From the NCBI GenBank assembly GCA_032718475.1, contig JAUCBJ010008539.1, positions 1 through 56,534 on the forward strand: 56,534 bases of DNA. Direction: 5' to 3'. This document shows, piece by piece, positions 1-11,400 of this stretch. The stretch comes from Nemertoderma westbladi (Eukaryota > Xenacoelomorpha > Nemertodermatida > Nemertodermatidae). The notes under the pieces are model-generated. The model did no database searches. It was not told where the DNA came from and saw only the letters and a program-made list of their open reading frames with translations. The position numbers and the translations under genes were made by a program. Position 1 is the first letter of the stretch. Each line of letters begins with the position of its first letter.

Positions 1-1664
1 ACATGCTCAAGCATACCATCCTTTGAGCTTATGCTCATCCGATCAGAGACTTGCTGAGGACTTTCAAAGTTAACTGTCAGAATTTTGGTCTTTCTGGAGT
101 TAATAAAAAGACCAACACTAGAAGCAGCATGTTCTAATGAGCTGAGGAGCCGTTGGGCTCCCTCTAATGATTCTGAGAGTACTCCTAAGTCATCAGCAAA
201 GTCTAGATCAGTTAGGTACTTGGCAGGATTTCCTCGACTTCTGGAGCCAGTAGGTGGAGTTATCATCACCCCATCATCATTATAATGATCTAAGGACATG
301 CGTAGAACATAGTCAACCACAATAATGAACAAAAATGGTGCAAGTGTGTCTCCTTGGAGGACGCCCCATAACACTTCAAATGGTTCTGTGTCACCGTCAA
401 CAGTAGACACAAATGTTGTCGAACCATCGTATACTGATCTGATTGCTGCAATAATTTCATCAGGAATCCCATATAATGAAAGTATGCTGAACATACGTGA
501 GCGAGAGACTGAATCAAAGGCCTTGAAGAAGTCAACAAAGATAACAGCCAGATGCCTGTCTTTCTTTTTTGATAACTCTTCAATTATCCTTCTAAGTGCC
601 AAAATGGGCTCCATGGTCCCACGACCTTTACGGAACCCATTCTGATTTCCACGGAGCAGTCTCTCAATGGGATCCCTGATGCGATTTAATAGAATCCTAT
701 TGTATAGCTTTGCAGCAATCGAGATCAATGAGATTCCCCGAAAAGAACCATAGAGTGTTAGGTTGCCCTTCTTGGGAACTGGCACCAACTTATTTGTTTT
801 CATTTCTTGTGGGACTCTTGTTGTTCGGTACATGTCTACTATGATGGGATAGATGAGCTTTAAACACTCAGGTATTTTAAAGACCTCAGGGGGAACACCA
901 TCTACTCCACTGGCACGATTGGTCTTAATGCTCTTTGCAGCAGCCTTCACTTCTGCAAAGGAGATATCGCCAATGGGAATATCTGGGAGTACAGACTCAG
1001 ACACTTTTACTTCTATAAAGTTATCAGGCAATACCCTGTCATTATTGAGGAGCTTTTCAAAGTGGGCTTTCCAACCATTGAGGCGATCGGCTGGTGATTC
1101 AGCCTTAACCTTGGTGGTTGGTTGGCTTTTCCGCCCAGTAAGCAGATTGATCGATTTCCATGCCTGGGATGATTGCCTGCTGTCGTCAGCATCATTGATG
1201 GCATCAACCTGTTGGTTTATTAGCTCCTGTAGATTAGCAGAGTACTGCCTGTTCAGGGACCTAGAGGCAGCCTTAACTGCATTCTTGGCCGCTGTAGTCT
1301 GTTTGAGTCGGGACTCTTTCTGCGCCTTATGTAGGTCATTTCGGCACTTCTGAATTTTGTTGTCAGTCCAGGGGGCCCTTTTCCTGTTTCGAGGGTATAC
1401 AGGAACTGTTTCCGCAGCTGCTAACTTAACTGCTTCTGTAAAGGCAGTATAGCCCTCACAGTGATCTGCCGCCTCAGAGGCAAGAGCCTCATACCTGTTG
1501 CTCAGCTGTAGTGTGAAGCTGGATCTCACACTTGGCTGTTGCAACAGAGAGGACCAGTCATGCCGCGGCAAGGCAGATTTCGTTGATCTGCTAGCACGCA
1601 GACTAAGTCTTACCTTGGCCACAATAAGGCGGTGATCACTGGAGAAGGGTCGAAGCGTAAATGT
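1..1664 (-). pseudogene. LINE reverse transcriptase, copy A (partial, open to window edge)
   Basis: Reading the minus strand from about 1664 gives roughly 554 codons with no stop before the window edge. It begins with the displaced end of the endonuclease (FSSDHRLIVAKV), then a linker, then the RT: NRASGVDGVPPEVF, PVPKKGNL and YGSFRGISLI, QNGFRKGRGT, motif A FVDFFKAFDSV, motif B GVLQGDTLAPF, motif C DLDFADDLGVL (FADD instead of YADD) and motif D GLFINSRKTK. The C-terminal domain is outside the window. No stop interrupts the part I translated, so the only visible lesion in this copy is the upstream frameshift. It has no start codon of its own and would be made only as part of the full polyprotein. 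Confidence 0.85.
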
Positions 1665-2328
1665 ATATGTACATGTAAATGTCTTGTATAGAGCTCCTGT
1701 ATTTCCTACGAAACAGAATATGGTCTATCTGGGACTTGTGACCACTGGGTCCACTATGAGTCCATAGCTTTCCAGTTCGCTTCTTGAACTGGGTTCCAGC
1801 CGAAAACAATCCATTTCCAGAGATAAAATCCTGAAGATGGACAGAATTTCGGTTAACATTATTGCTATAGACCCAGGGCGATGTAGGTGATTGATGCAGA
1901 CTTGCATTAAAGTCTCCCAGGAATGTTAAGAATGCATGCTGATCCACTCCATCAGTAGCTGCTTGTAGATTGTGGTAGAAATTTTCCACCTCCTCTACAG
2001 GGGCAACACTAGTTGGAGAGTAGCACACAATCAGAACCACCTTAGGAAACTTTTTAGCCAGTCTTCCAGAACATGAGAAGTGGCAACGGATGATGCGGTT
2101 AGAGATTTGGTCTATTTTGTCCAATGCTGCATGTGCAGTTGGATTCATCAATAGACCAATTCCACCATTGCCACTATCATCTGCTGACGCGAGGGCGAGT
2201 CGCCAACCGCCCCCCATGTCCTTAATCAGAACCTCATCAGTCTGTCCAGTCTGCATTCGGTGCTCTTGAACACCCACTGCGCTAAGAGAAAGCTTATCTG
2301 CCAAGGCAGTCAGCTCACCTTGTCGCAT
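1636..2328 (-). pseudogene. LINE endonuclease (EEP/APE-like) domain, copy A, frameshifted
   Basis: The 230-codon reading frame encodes most of an exonuclease-endonuclease-phosphatase domain, which in LINEs nicks target DNA for target-primed reverse transcription. Visible motifs in order are VGVQEHR (metal-binding Glu) near residue 20, GGIGLLM near 55, CYSPTS near 102, LGDFNASL (catalytic Asp/Asn) near 137 and SQIDHILF near 200. The frame then runs into a TG/TA-rich stretch (about 1660-1680) and stops. The missing last catalytic motif, SSDHRLI, is found at once in another frame, encoded by about 1646-1626 within the next feature. A small indel in the short repeat therefore separates the two halves. 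The ATG at 2328 is only the first Met, not a proven start. Confidence 0.8.
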
Positions 2329-2340
2329 TGGGGACCACCA

Positions 2341-2789
2341 GCGGTAGCATAGTGTATAGATGATAGAAAAAATATAAAGTATTGAGGGTCTTTAGCTGGT
2401 TATATTAAATAAAGATACAATAGTAAACGTTTCGACCTACCTGTCTGCAGCAGACTATGTACTGGCAACTAACAGGAAAAAGGTGGGGTCTATATATATA
2501 TATATAAGTTTTAAAGGGGAATACCTGATAGGTGAATCCCAGAAAGGTTAACGTGTATATACTGTATAATGTAAGGTAATTTGATGAAAATACATGTACA
2601 TTGTTAAATACATTGTTGAAAATACACCGAGTTAATTGTAAGCTGTCAATCTAAAGTACAAATATAGGGTTGAAGGTTGGGTTATAAGGTTGGGAGAAGC
2701 TGATAGGGAAATCCTAGGAGTGGTCATGTGTGTACATTCTGAATAGTATAATTGGATTAGGTAGGTTACATCGGATTATAAGGGCTCTA
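2341..2789. other. Non-coding spacer with (TA)n run
   Basis: This is AT-rich DNA with no convincing reading frame. A (TA)n microsatellite of about 16 bp lies at 2491-2506. Nothing else was recognised. Confidence 0.6.
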
Positions 2790-2902
2790 CCATGGAATAC
2801 TAAATATACATTTATATATGTATATATAAATATATATATATGTATAAATGTATAAAATAAATGTATATATATAAATATATATGTATATTTAGTATTCCAT
2901 GG
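2790..2902. repeat. Perfect 22-bp inverted repeat with AT-rich loop (hairpin, MITE-like)
   Basis: The left arm 2790-2811 starts CCATGGAATACTAAAT. The right arm 2881-2902 is its exact reverse complement, ending TAGTATTCCATGG. The 69-bp interior is almost pure A/T and itself partly self-complementary, so the whole 113 bp could extrude as a cruciform. TCTAC lies near both ends but is 2 bp out of register on the right, so I do not claim a target-site duplication. It may be a very short MITE or an expanded AT palindrome. Confidence 0.75.
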
Positions 2903-3288
2903 GTCTACTTAAAAGCGCATAGTTAGGTAGAAAACCACATAGTGATAACTGGCTACATATTGATTAGGGTGATGGGTTGCCGGGGAATTTTTACAGATAC
3001 CTGCCTAAAAGTCTGCCTAATTTACACAAACATAGTACAGTAGTATTAGGTATCTAAATGTTGATATCAATGGCCGCGATTCCAAGGCGTACAGTGACAT
3101 CACAACCAATCATAGATCATTTTCAAATGTTGAATAATTTTTAAACTGAAAACACCAATATCTTGGCTATTTTAGCATCTTATTAAATTCTGTAAACGCC
3201 ATTGTGTTTCTGTGACATTATTCTATCTAATTAATCTGGTTTTAAATTTGAGTCGTTAACCCCATTGTTATGTTCAAGCGAGATATCT

Positions 3289-3390
3289 GGGACAAATAGA
3301 CCGGGATGAAAAGTTCAGGATGAAAATACTGGGACAAAAAAAAACTTGGATGAAAAGTCCGGGACAAATAGTCTGGGACAAGTTGTGCCC
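3289..3390. repeat. 14-bp minisatellite, about 7 imperfect copies
   Basis: Head-to-tail units alternate between GGGACAAATAGACC-like and GGGATGAAAAGTTC-like forms. Unit starts are near 3289, 3303, 3317, 3331, 3348, 3361 and 3375, mostly 14 bp long with 13-17-bp variants. No gene is associated with it. Confidence 0.75.
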
Positions 3391-3683
3391 AGATACCATT
3401 TGAGACCATATATGCCCAGCCTCAGTGTATTGGAAATAAGAATCTTTTGAGACAAACATTATTGAATATTATTCAACGATGGCCCGGAAAATAATACCTT
3501 TTATTTTTTCAAATATTAAGTCAACAAATTAATTAAATCAACTTTGACTTCCTCATGAAACTGTTCTATAACTGACAATACATAATTTCATTATAGCATT
3601 TCAATTAATATGTGAAGCTTCACTATTTCATAAAAATTCGTAATAACTAGGCCTAGCCACTATATTAAAGATTAGAATGAAGT

Positions 3684-5268
3684 CAATTACTACTACTACT
3701 AGGTCGAGCGAACTCGGACAGTGGAAATGAGATCCTTCCAGGCTTCCCGATTCTCCATAGTTGTCGCAATTTCGTTTCTCCCAAGTTCAGTATCCCTTTC
3801 AAGTTGATCTATATATGTTATGGCAGGTCGTCCACGACTACGCTTTCCATGAGTTGGTTGCCAGAGAAGTAGATCTGGTATGACCTCGTCTTTACTTCGC
3901 CAGCAGTGCCCACTGAATCTTAATCTGCGTTCACGGAGGGTGGTTGATACAGGTGGTATTGTACCATAAAGCTCGGCGTTTGTCATGTGTTGTCTCCAGC
4001 TGATGTTTAGGGCTGCCCTTAGTAGTCTTGTGTAGCAACCATCAATTCGTTGTTCAAGTGATTTAGTCAGTGTCCAGGTCTCACCCCCGTATAAAAATAC
4101 ACTTTCCACTGTGGCTCGAAAGAACTTGGTCTTCAGGTGCCTGGAGAGATCTGATTTCCAGATGGTATCCATTTTTGATAGAGCTACCCAAGCCTTTGCT
4201 TTCCTAACTTCTATGTCCTTTCTGCTACTCTCTATCCATGATCCAAGGTACTGGAAGTCATCGACCTGCCTTAGTTGATTATTATCAATGGTTGTCAAGT
4301 TTCCATCAACATTAAAGGTCATGAATTCGGTCTTGGTAGCATTTATATGCAATCCAACCTCCTTAGCAGCCCTCTCCACTTTATTTAGTAGAAGCTGTGC
4401 ATCTGCTAGCGTATTAGAGAGCAGGGCGATGTCATCCGCAAAGTCGGTGTCTGTGACTGTAGTTGCCGGATATCTACTACTTCTGCGTTCTTGAAGTGTG
4501 AATCCCAGATCTTCACCCTTTGTGGCCGTCCTCATTGCGTAATCCAGCACAATTACAAATAGTAATGGTGCTAATGTGTCACCTTGCAGTACGCCAGCCA
4601 GGATTGAGAAAAACTCAGTTTCACCATCTGGTGAGAGTACCTGCGCTTCTGTGTCACAATATAACAATCCAATGCCAGCAACAATTACTTCTGGTATTCC
4701 ATAAGCTCTTAGGATTTCAAGCATTTTACCTCTATGGATGGAGTCGAATGCCTTCTTGAAGTCCACAAAAGTCATGACTGCGGTGAGATTCTTTGACTTG
4801 ATTCCTTCAATCAGTCTCCGTAGTGCAAGTATCTGAGCTATTGTTGATCTACTTGGTCGAAATCCGTTTTGGCTCTTACGCAGTAGTTTCTCTATGTGAG
4901 GCCTTATCCTATATAGAATCATTTTATTGTATATTTTGGCAGCTACCACAAGCAGACAGATCCCACGATAGTTTGTTGGTATGCCGAGGTCTCCTTTCTT
5001 GGGGAGAGGCTTTAGTTGACCTTTAGTCCAAATTGGTGGTGGCTTTTCCCCTTTTAACATCCGGTTGCAAACATTCAATAATGGTCTATTTAGCACTCCG
5101 GTTTTCCATACCTCCGCTGGGATTTCATCTAATCCACTCGCTTTATTATTGGACATGCTTTTAATGCTTCTTTGGAGTTCGGCAGGTGTGAAATCCCCTG
5201 TTTCTATAGGTAGTGTCTTGTCATATATTTTCCTTGTAGGGCTGACCTCGATGTTTGGTATATATTAA
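3684..5268 (-). mobile_element. RTE-like LINE, copy B, 5'-truncated with (TAG)n tail
   Basis: A second minus-strand LINE from a different family than copy A but with the same RT style (FADD, GVLQGDTLAP). It has no endonuclease, and coding homology begins near 5262, so it is strongly 5'-truncated, as expected from incomplete target-primed reverse transcription. The 3' end is a short trinucleotide run (TAGTAGTAGTAG on the minus strand, about 3687-3701) overlapping the stop codon. Short tandem-repeat tails in place of poly(A) are typical of RTE/CR1-like elements. The 5' junction is only about 170 bp from the giant satellite. Confidence 0.85.
3699..5268 (-). CDS. LINE reverse transcriptase with C-terminal domain, copy B (5'-incomplete)
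   Basis: Open from 5268 (no upstream Met) to a TAG at 3699. The first Met is at 5156 and gives 485 residues. RT motifs, numbered from that Met: NNKASGLDEIP (3), LPKKGDL and NYRGICLL (about 52-70), QNGFRPSRST (about 96), motif A FVDFKKAFDS (about 130), motif B GVLQGDTLAP (about 188), motif C DTDFADDIALL (about 237), and VGLHINATKTEF (about 268). The C-terminal region has the LINE-typical blocks LYGGETWTLTKS, RRLRFSGHCWR and GKRSRGRP. There is no frameshift or stop, so the RT looks intact, but without endonuclease or 5' region the copy cannot move alone. It would synthesise cDNA at a nicked target. Confidence 0.88.
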
Positions 5269-5367
5269 ATTAATTAAAGGAAGAACAGGAGTCTTACACC
5301 CCCAATAAAAAATATAGAATCAGGGACATTTAGCCCATAATATTTCTCGACCCCTAGGGTCATCGAA

Positions 5368-5425
5368 AGAACAACAAACACACAAACACAACACAAACAC
5401 AACACAAACACAAACAAATATAAAT
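5368..5425. repeat. CA/AACAC-rich simple repeat at the left edge of the satellite
   Basis: A run of ACAAACAC and AACAC units (about 5371-5417) lies immediately left of the 34-bp satellite, with ATAAATACATGCTAAAC between. The satellite starts abruptly with a full monomer at 5437. Confidence 0.7.
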
Positions 5426-8400
5426 ACATGCTAAACCGACGCCTCCCAGCCCAGTCAACCAATCACATTCCGACGCCTCCCAGTCAACCAATCACATTCC
5501 GACGCCTCCCTGCCCAGTCAACCAATCACATTCCGACGCCTCCCAGCCCAGTCAACCAATCACATTCCGACGCCTCCCAGTCAACCGATCACATTCCGAC
5601 GCCTTCCAGCCCAGTCAACCGATCACATTCCGACGCCTCCCAGCCCAGTCAACCAATCACATTCCGATGCCTCCCAGCCCAGTCAACCAATCACATTCCG
5701 ATGCCTCCCAGTCAATCGATCACATTCCGACGCCTTCCAGCCCAGTCAACCGATCACATTCCGACGCCTCCCAGCCCAGTCAACCAATCACATTCCGACG
5801 CCTCCCAGCCCAGTCAACCAATCACATTCCGACGCCTCCCAGCCCAGTCAACCAATCACATTCCGATGCCTCCCAGTCAACCAATCACATTCCGACGCCT
5901 CCCAGCCCAGTCAACCAATCACATTCCGACGCCTCCCAGCCCAGTCAACCAATCACATTCCGACGCCTCCCAGCCCAGTCAACCAATCACATTCCGACGC
6001 CTCCCAGCCCAGTCAACCAATCACATTCCGACGCCTCCCAGCCCAGTCAACCAATCACATTCCGACGCCTCCCAGCTCAACCAATCACATTCCGACGCCT
6101 CCCAGCCCAGTCAACCAATCACATTCCGACGCCTCCCAGCCCAGTCAACCAATCACATTCCGACGCCTCCCAGCCCAGTCAACCAATCACATTCCGACGC
6201 CTCCCAGCCCAGTCAACCAATCACATTCCGACGCCTCCCAGCCCAGTCAACCAATCACATTCCGACGCCTCCCAGCCCAGTCAACCAATCACATTCCGAC
6301 GCCTCCCAGCCAACCAATCACATTCCGACGCCTCCCAGCCCAGTCAACCAATCACATTCCGACGCCTCCCAGCCTCAACCAATCACATTCCGACGCCTCC
6401 CAGTCAACCAATCACATTCCGACGCCTCCCAGCCCAGTCAACCAATCACATTCCGACGCCTCCCAGCCCAGTCAACCAATCACATTCCGACGCCTCCCAG
6501 CCCAGTCAACCAATCACATTCCGACGCCTCCCAGCCCAGTCAACCAATCACATTCCGACGCCTCCAGCCCAGTCAACCAATCACATTCCGACGCCTCCCA
6601 GCCCAGTCAACCAATCACATTCCGACGCCTCCCAGCCCAGTCAACCAATCACATTCCGACGCCTCCCAGCCCAGTCAACCAATCACATTCCGACGCCTCC
6701 CAGCCCAGTCAACCAATCACATTCCGACGCCTCCCAGTCAACCAATCACATTCCGACGCCTCCCAGCCCAGTCAACCAATCACATTCCGACGCCTCCCAG
6801 CCCAGTCAACCAATCACATTCCGACGCCTCCCAGCCCAGTCAACCAATCACATTCCGACGCCTCCCAGCCCAGTCAACCAATCACATTCCGACGCCTCCC
6901 AGCCCAGTCAACCAATCACATTCCGACGCCTCCCAGCCCAGTCAACCAATCACATTCCGACGCCTCCCAGCCCAGTCAACCAATCACATTCCGACGCCTC
7001 CCAGCCCAGTCAACCAATCACATTCCGACGCCTCCCAGCCCAGTCAACCAATCACATTCCGACGCCTCCCAGCCCAGTCAACCAATCACATTCCGACGCC
7101 TCCAGCCCAGTCAACCAATCACATTCCGACGCCTCCCAGCCCAGTCAACCAATCACATTCCGACGCCTCCCAGCCCAGTCAACCAATCACATTCCGACGC
7201 CTCCCAGCCCAGTCAACCAATCACATTCCGACGCCTCCCAGCCCAGTCAACCAATCACATTCCGACGCCTCCCAGCCCAGTCAACCAATCACATTCCGAC
7301 GCCTCCCAGCCCAGTCAACCAATCACATTCCGACGCCTCCCAGTCAACCAATCACATTCCGACGCCACCCAGCCCAGTCAACCAATCACATTCCGACGCC
7401 TCCCAGCCAACCAATCACATTCCGACGCCTCCCAGCCCAGTCAACCAATCACATTCCGACGCCTCCCAGCCCAGTCAACCAATCACATTCCGGCGCCTCC
7501 CAGCCCAGTCAACCAATCACATTCTGACGCCTCCCAGTCAACCAATTACATTCCGACGCCTCCCAGTCAACCAATCACATTCTGACGCCTCCCTGTCAAC
7601 CAATCACATTCCGACGCCTCCCAGCCCAGTCAACCAATCACATTCCGACGCCTCCCTGTCAACCAATCATATTCCGACGCCTCCCTGTCAACCAATCACA
7701 TTCTGATGCCTCCCAGCCCAGTCAACCAATCACATTCCGACGCCTCCAGCCCAGTCAACCAATCACATTCCGACGCCTCCCAGCCCAGTCAACCAATCAC
7801 ATTCCGACGCCTCCCAGCCCAGTCAACCAATCACATTCCGACGCCTCCCAGTCAACCAATCACATTCCGACGCCTCCCAGCCCAGTCAACCAATCACATT
7901 CCGACGCCTCCCAGCCCAGTCAACCAATCACATTCCGACGCCTCCCAGCCCAGTCAACCAATCACATTCCGACGCCTCCCAGCCCAGTCAACCAATCACA
8001 TTCCGACGCCTCCCAGCCCAGTCAACCAATCACATTCCGACGCCTCCCAGCCCAGTCAACCAATCACATTCTGACGCCTCCCAGCCCAGTCAACCAATCA
8101 CATTCCGACGCCTCCCAGCCCAGTCAACCAATCACATTCCGACGCCTCCCAGCCCAGTCAACCAATCACATTCCGACGCCTCCCAGCCCAGTCAACCAAT
8201 CACATTCCGACGCCTCCCAGTCAACCAATCACATTCCGACGCCTCCCAGCCCAGTCAACCAATCACATTCCGACGCCTCCCAGCCCAGTCAACCAATCAC
8301 ATTCCGACGCCTCCCAGTCAACCAATCACATTCCGACGCCTCCCAGCCCAGTCAACCAATCACATTCCGACGCCTCCCAGCCCAGTCAACCAATCACATT

Positions 8401-11400
8401 CCAACGCCTCCCAGTCAACCAATCACATTCCGACGCCACCCAGCCCAGTCAACCAATCACATTCCGACGCCTCCCAGCCCAGTCAACCAATCACATTCCG
8501 ACGCCTCCCAGCCCAGTCAACCAATCACATTCCGACGCCTCCCAGTCAATCAATCACATTCCGACGCCTTCCAGCCCAGTCAACCAATCACATTCCGACG
8601 CCTCCCAGCCCAGTCAACCAATCACATTCCGATGCCTCCCAGTCAATCGATCACATTCCGACGCCTTCCAACCCAGTCAACCAATCACATTCCGACGCCT
8701 CCCAGCCCAGTCAACCAATCACATTCCGACGCCTCCCAGCCCAGTCAACCAATCACATTCCGACGCCTCCCAGCCAACCAATCACATTCCGACGCCTCCC
8801 AGCCCAGTCAACCAATCACATTCCGACGCCTCCCAGCCCAGTCAACCAATTACATTCTGACGCCTCCCAGCCCAGTCAACCAATCACATTCCGACGCCTC
8901 CCAGCCCAGTCAACCAATCACATTCCGACGCCACCCAGCCCAGTCAACCAATCACATTCCGACGCCTCCCAGTCAACCAATCACATTCCGACGCCTCCCA
9001 GCCCAGTCAACCAATCACATTCCGACGCCTCCCTGCCCAGTCAACCAATCACATTCCGACGCCTCCCAGCCCAGTCAACCAATCACATTCCGACGCCTCC
9101 CAGCCCAGTCAACCAATCACATTCCGACGCCTCCCAGCCAACCAATCACATTCCGACGCCTCCCGCCCAGTCAACCAATCACATTCCGACGCCTCCCAGC
9201 CCAGTCAACCAATCACATTCCGACGCCTCCCAGTCAACCAATCACATTCCGACGCCTCCCAGCCCAGTCAACCAATCACATTCCGACGCCTCCCAGCCCA
9301 GTCAACCAATCACATTCCGACGCCTCCCAGCCCAGTCAACCAATCACATTCCGACGCCTCCCAGCCCAGTCAACCAATCACATTCCGACGCCTCCCAGCC
9401 CAGTCAACCAATCACATTCCGACGCCTCCCAGCCCAGTCAACCAATCACATTCCGACGCCTCCCAGCCAACCAATCACATTCCGACGCCTCCCAGCCCAG
9501 TCAACCAATCACATTCCGACGCCTCCCAGCCCAGTCAACCAATCACATTCCGACGCCTCCCGCCAGTCAACCAATCACATTCCGACGCCTCCCAGCCCAG
9601 TCAACCAATCACATTCCGACGCCTCCCAGCCCAGTCAACCAATCACATTCCGACGCCTCCCAGCCCGTCAACCAATCACATTCCGACGCCTCCCAGCCCA
9701 GTCAACCAATCACATTCCGACGCCTCCCAGCCCAGTCAACCAATCACATTCCGACGCCTCCCAGCCCAGTCAACCAATCACATTCCGACGCCTCCCAGCC
9801 CAGTCAACCAATCACATTCCGACGCCTCCCAGCCCAGTCAACCAATCACATTCCGACGCCTCCCAGCCCAGTCAACCAATCACATTCCGACGCCTCCCAG
9901 TCAACCAATCACATTCCGACGCCTCCCAGCCCTCAACCAATCACATTCCGACGCCTCCCAGCCCAGTCAACCAATCACATTCCGACGCCTCCCAGCCCAG
10001 TCAACCAATCACATTCCGACGCCTCCCAGCCCAGTCAACCAATCACATTCCGACGCCTCCCAGCCCAGTCAACCAATCACATTCCGACGCCTCCCAGCCC
10101 AGTCAACCAATCACATTCCGACGCCTCCCAGCCCAGTCAACCAATCACATTCCGATGCCTCCCAGCCCAGTCAACCAATCACATTCCGACGCCTCCCAGC
10201 CCAGTCAACCAATCACATTCCGACGCCTCCCAGCCCAGTCAACCAATCACATTCCGACGCCTCCCAGTCAACCAATCACATTCCGACGCCTCCCAGCCCA
10301 GTCAACCAATCACATTCCGACGCCTCCCAGTCAACCAATCACATTCCGACGCCTCCCAGCCCAGTCAACCAATCACATTCCGACGCCTCCCAGCCCAGTC
10401 AACCAATCACATTCCGACGCCTCCCAGCCCAGTCAACCAATCACATTCCGACGCCTCCCAGTCAACCAATCACATTCCGACGCCTCCCAGTCAACCAATC
10501 ACATTCCGACGCCTTCCAGCCCAGTCAACCAATCACATTCCGACGCCTCCCAGCCCAGTCAACCAATCACATTCCGACGCCTCCCAGTCAACCAATCACA
10601 TTCTGACGCCTCCCAGCCCAGTCAACCAATCACATTCCGACGCCTCCCAGCCCAGTCAACCAATCACATTCCGATGCCTCCCAGCCCAGTCAACCAATCA
10701 CATTCCGACGCCTCCCAGCCCAGTCAACCAATCACATTCCGACGCCTCCCAGCCCAGTCAACCAATCACATTCCGACGCCTCCCAGCCCAGTCAACCAAT
10801 CACATTCCGACGCCTCCCAGCCCAGTCAACCAATCACATTCCGACGCCTCCCAGCCCAGTCAACCAATCACATTCCGACGCCTCCCAGCCCAGTCAACCA
10901 ATCACATTCCGACGCCTCCCAGCCCAGTCAACCAATCACATTCCGACGCCTCCCAGCCCAGTCAACCAATCACATTCCGACGCCTCCCAGCCCAGTCAAC
11001 CAATCACATTCCGACGCCTCCCAGCCCAGTCAACCAATCACATTCCGACGCCTCCCAGCCCAGTCAACCAATCACATTCCGACGCCTCCCAGCCCAGTCA
11101 ACCAATCACATTCCGACGCCTCCCAGCCCAGTCAACCAATCACATTCCGACGCCTCCCAGCCCAGTCAACCAATCACATTCCGACGCCTCCCAGCCCAGT
11201 CAACCAATCACATTCCGACGCCTCCCAGCCCAGTCAACCAATCACATTCCGACGCCTCCCTGCCCAGTCACCCAATCACATTCCGACGCCTCCCAGCCCA
11301 GTCAACCAATCACATTCCGACGCCTCCCAGCCCAGTCAACCAATCACATTCCGACGCCTCCCAGCTCAACCAATCACATTCCGACGCCTCCCTGCCCAGT

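Larger units (their letters stand above)
1..2340 (-). mobile_element. RTE-like LINE (non-LTR retrotransposon), copy A, truncated by window edge
   Basis: Minus-strand non-LTR retrotransposon with an APE-type endonuclease followed by an RT. Recognisable coding homology starts near 2340. Just upstream the frame meets a stop (TAA near 2394), and the usual first endonuclease motif (WNVRTM-like) is absent, so the copy seems slightly 5'-truncated. Its 3' part lies beyond position 1. One frameshift in the endonuclease makes this copy non-autonomous, but the RT is otherwise open to the window edge, which suggests a fairly recent insertion. Placement in the RTE-like group (often annotated as craniofacial development protein 2-like) is from motif memory, not a tree. 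Confidence 0.85.

Noticed and set aside
85-1353. Plus-strand ORFs at 85-285, 325-645 and 853-1353
   Set aside because: They are antisense shadows of the LINE RT, which reads continuously on the minus strand.
2785-2908. TCTAC target-site duplication around the hairpin
   Set aside because: TCTAC touches the left arm, but on the right it is separated from the arm end, so the register does not fit.
4288-5268. Plus-strand ORFs opposite the second LINE
   Set aside because: Antisense shadows of the minus-strand RT with no protein-like motifs.
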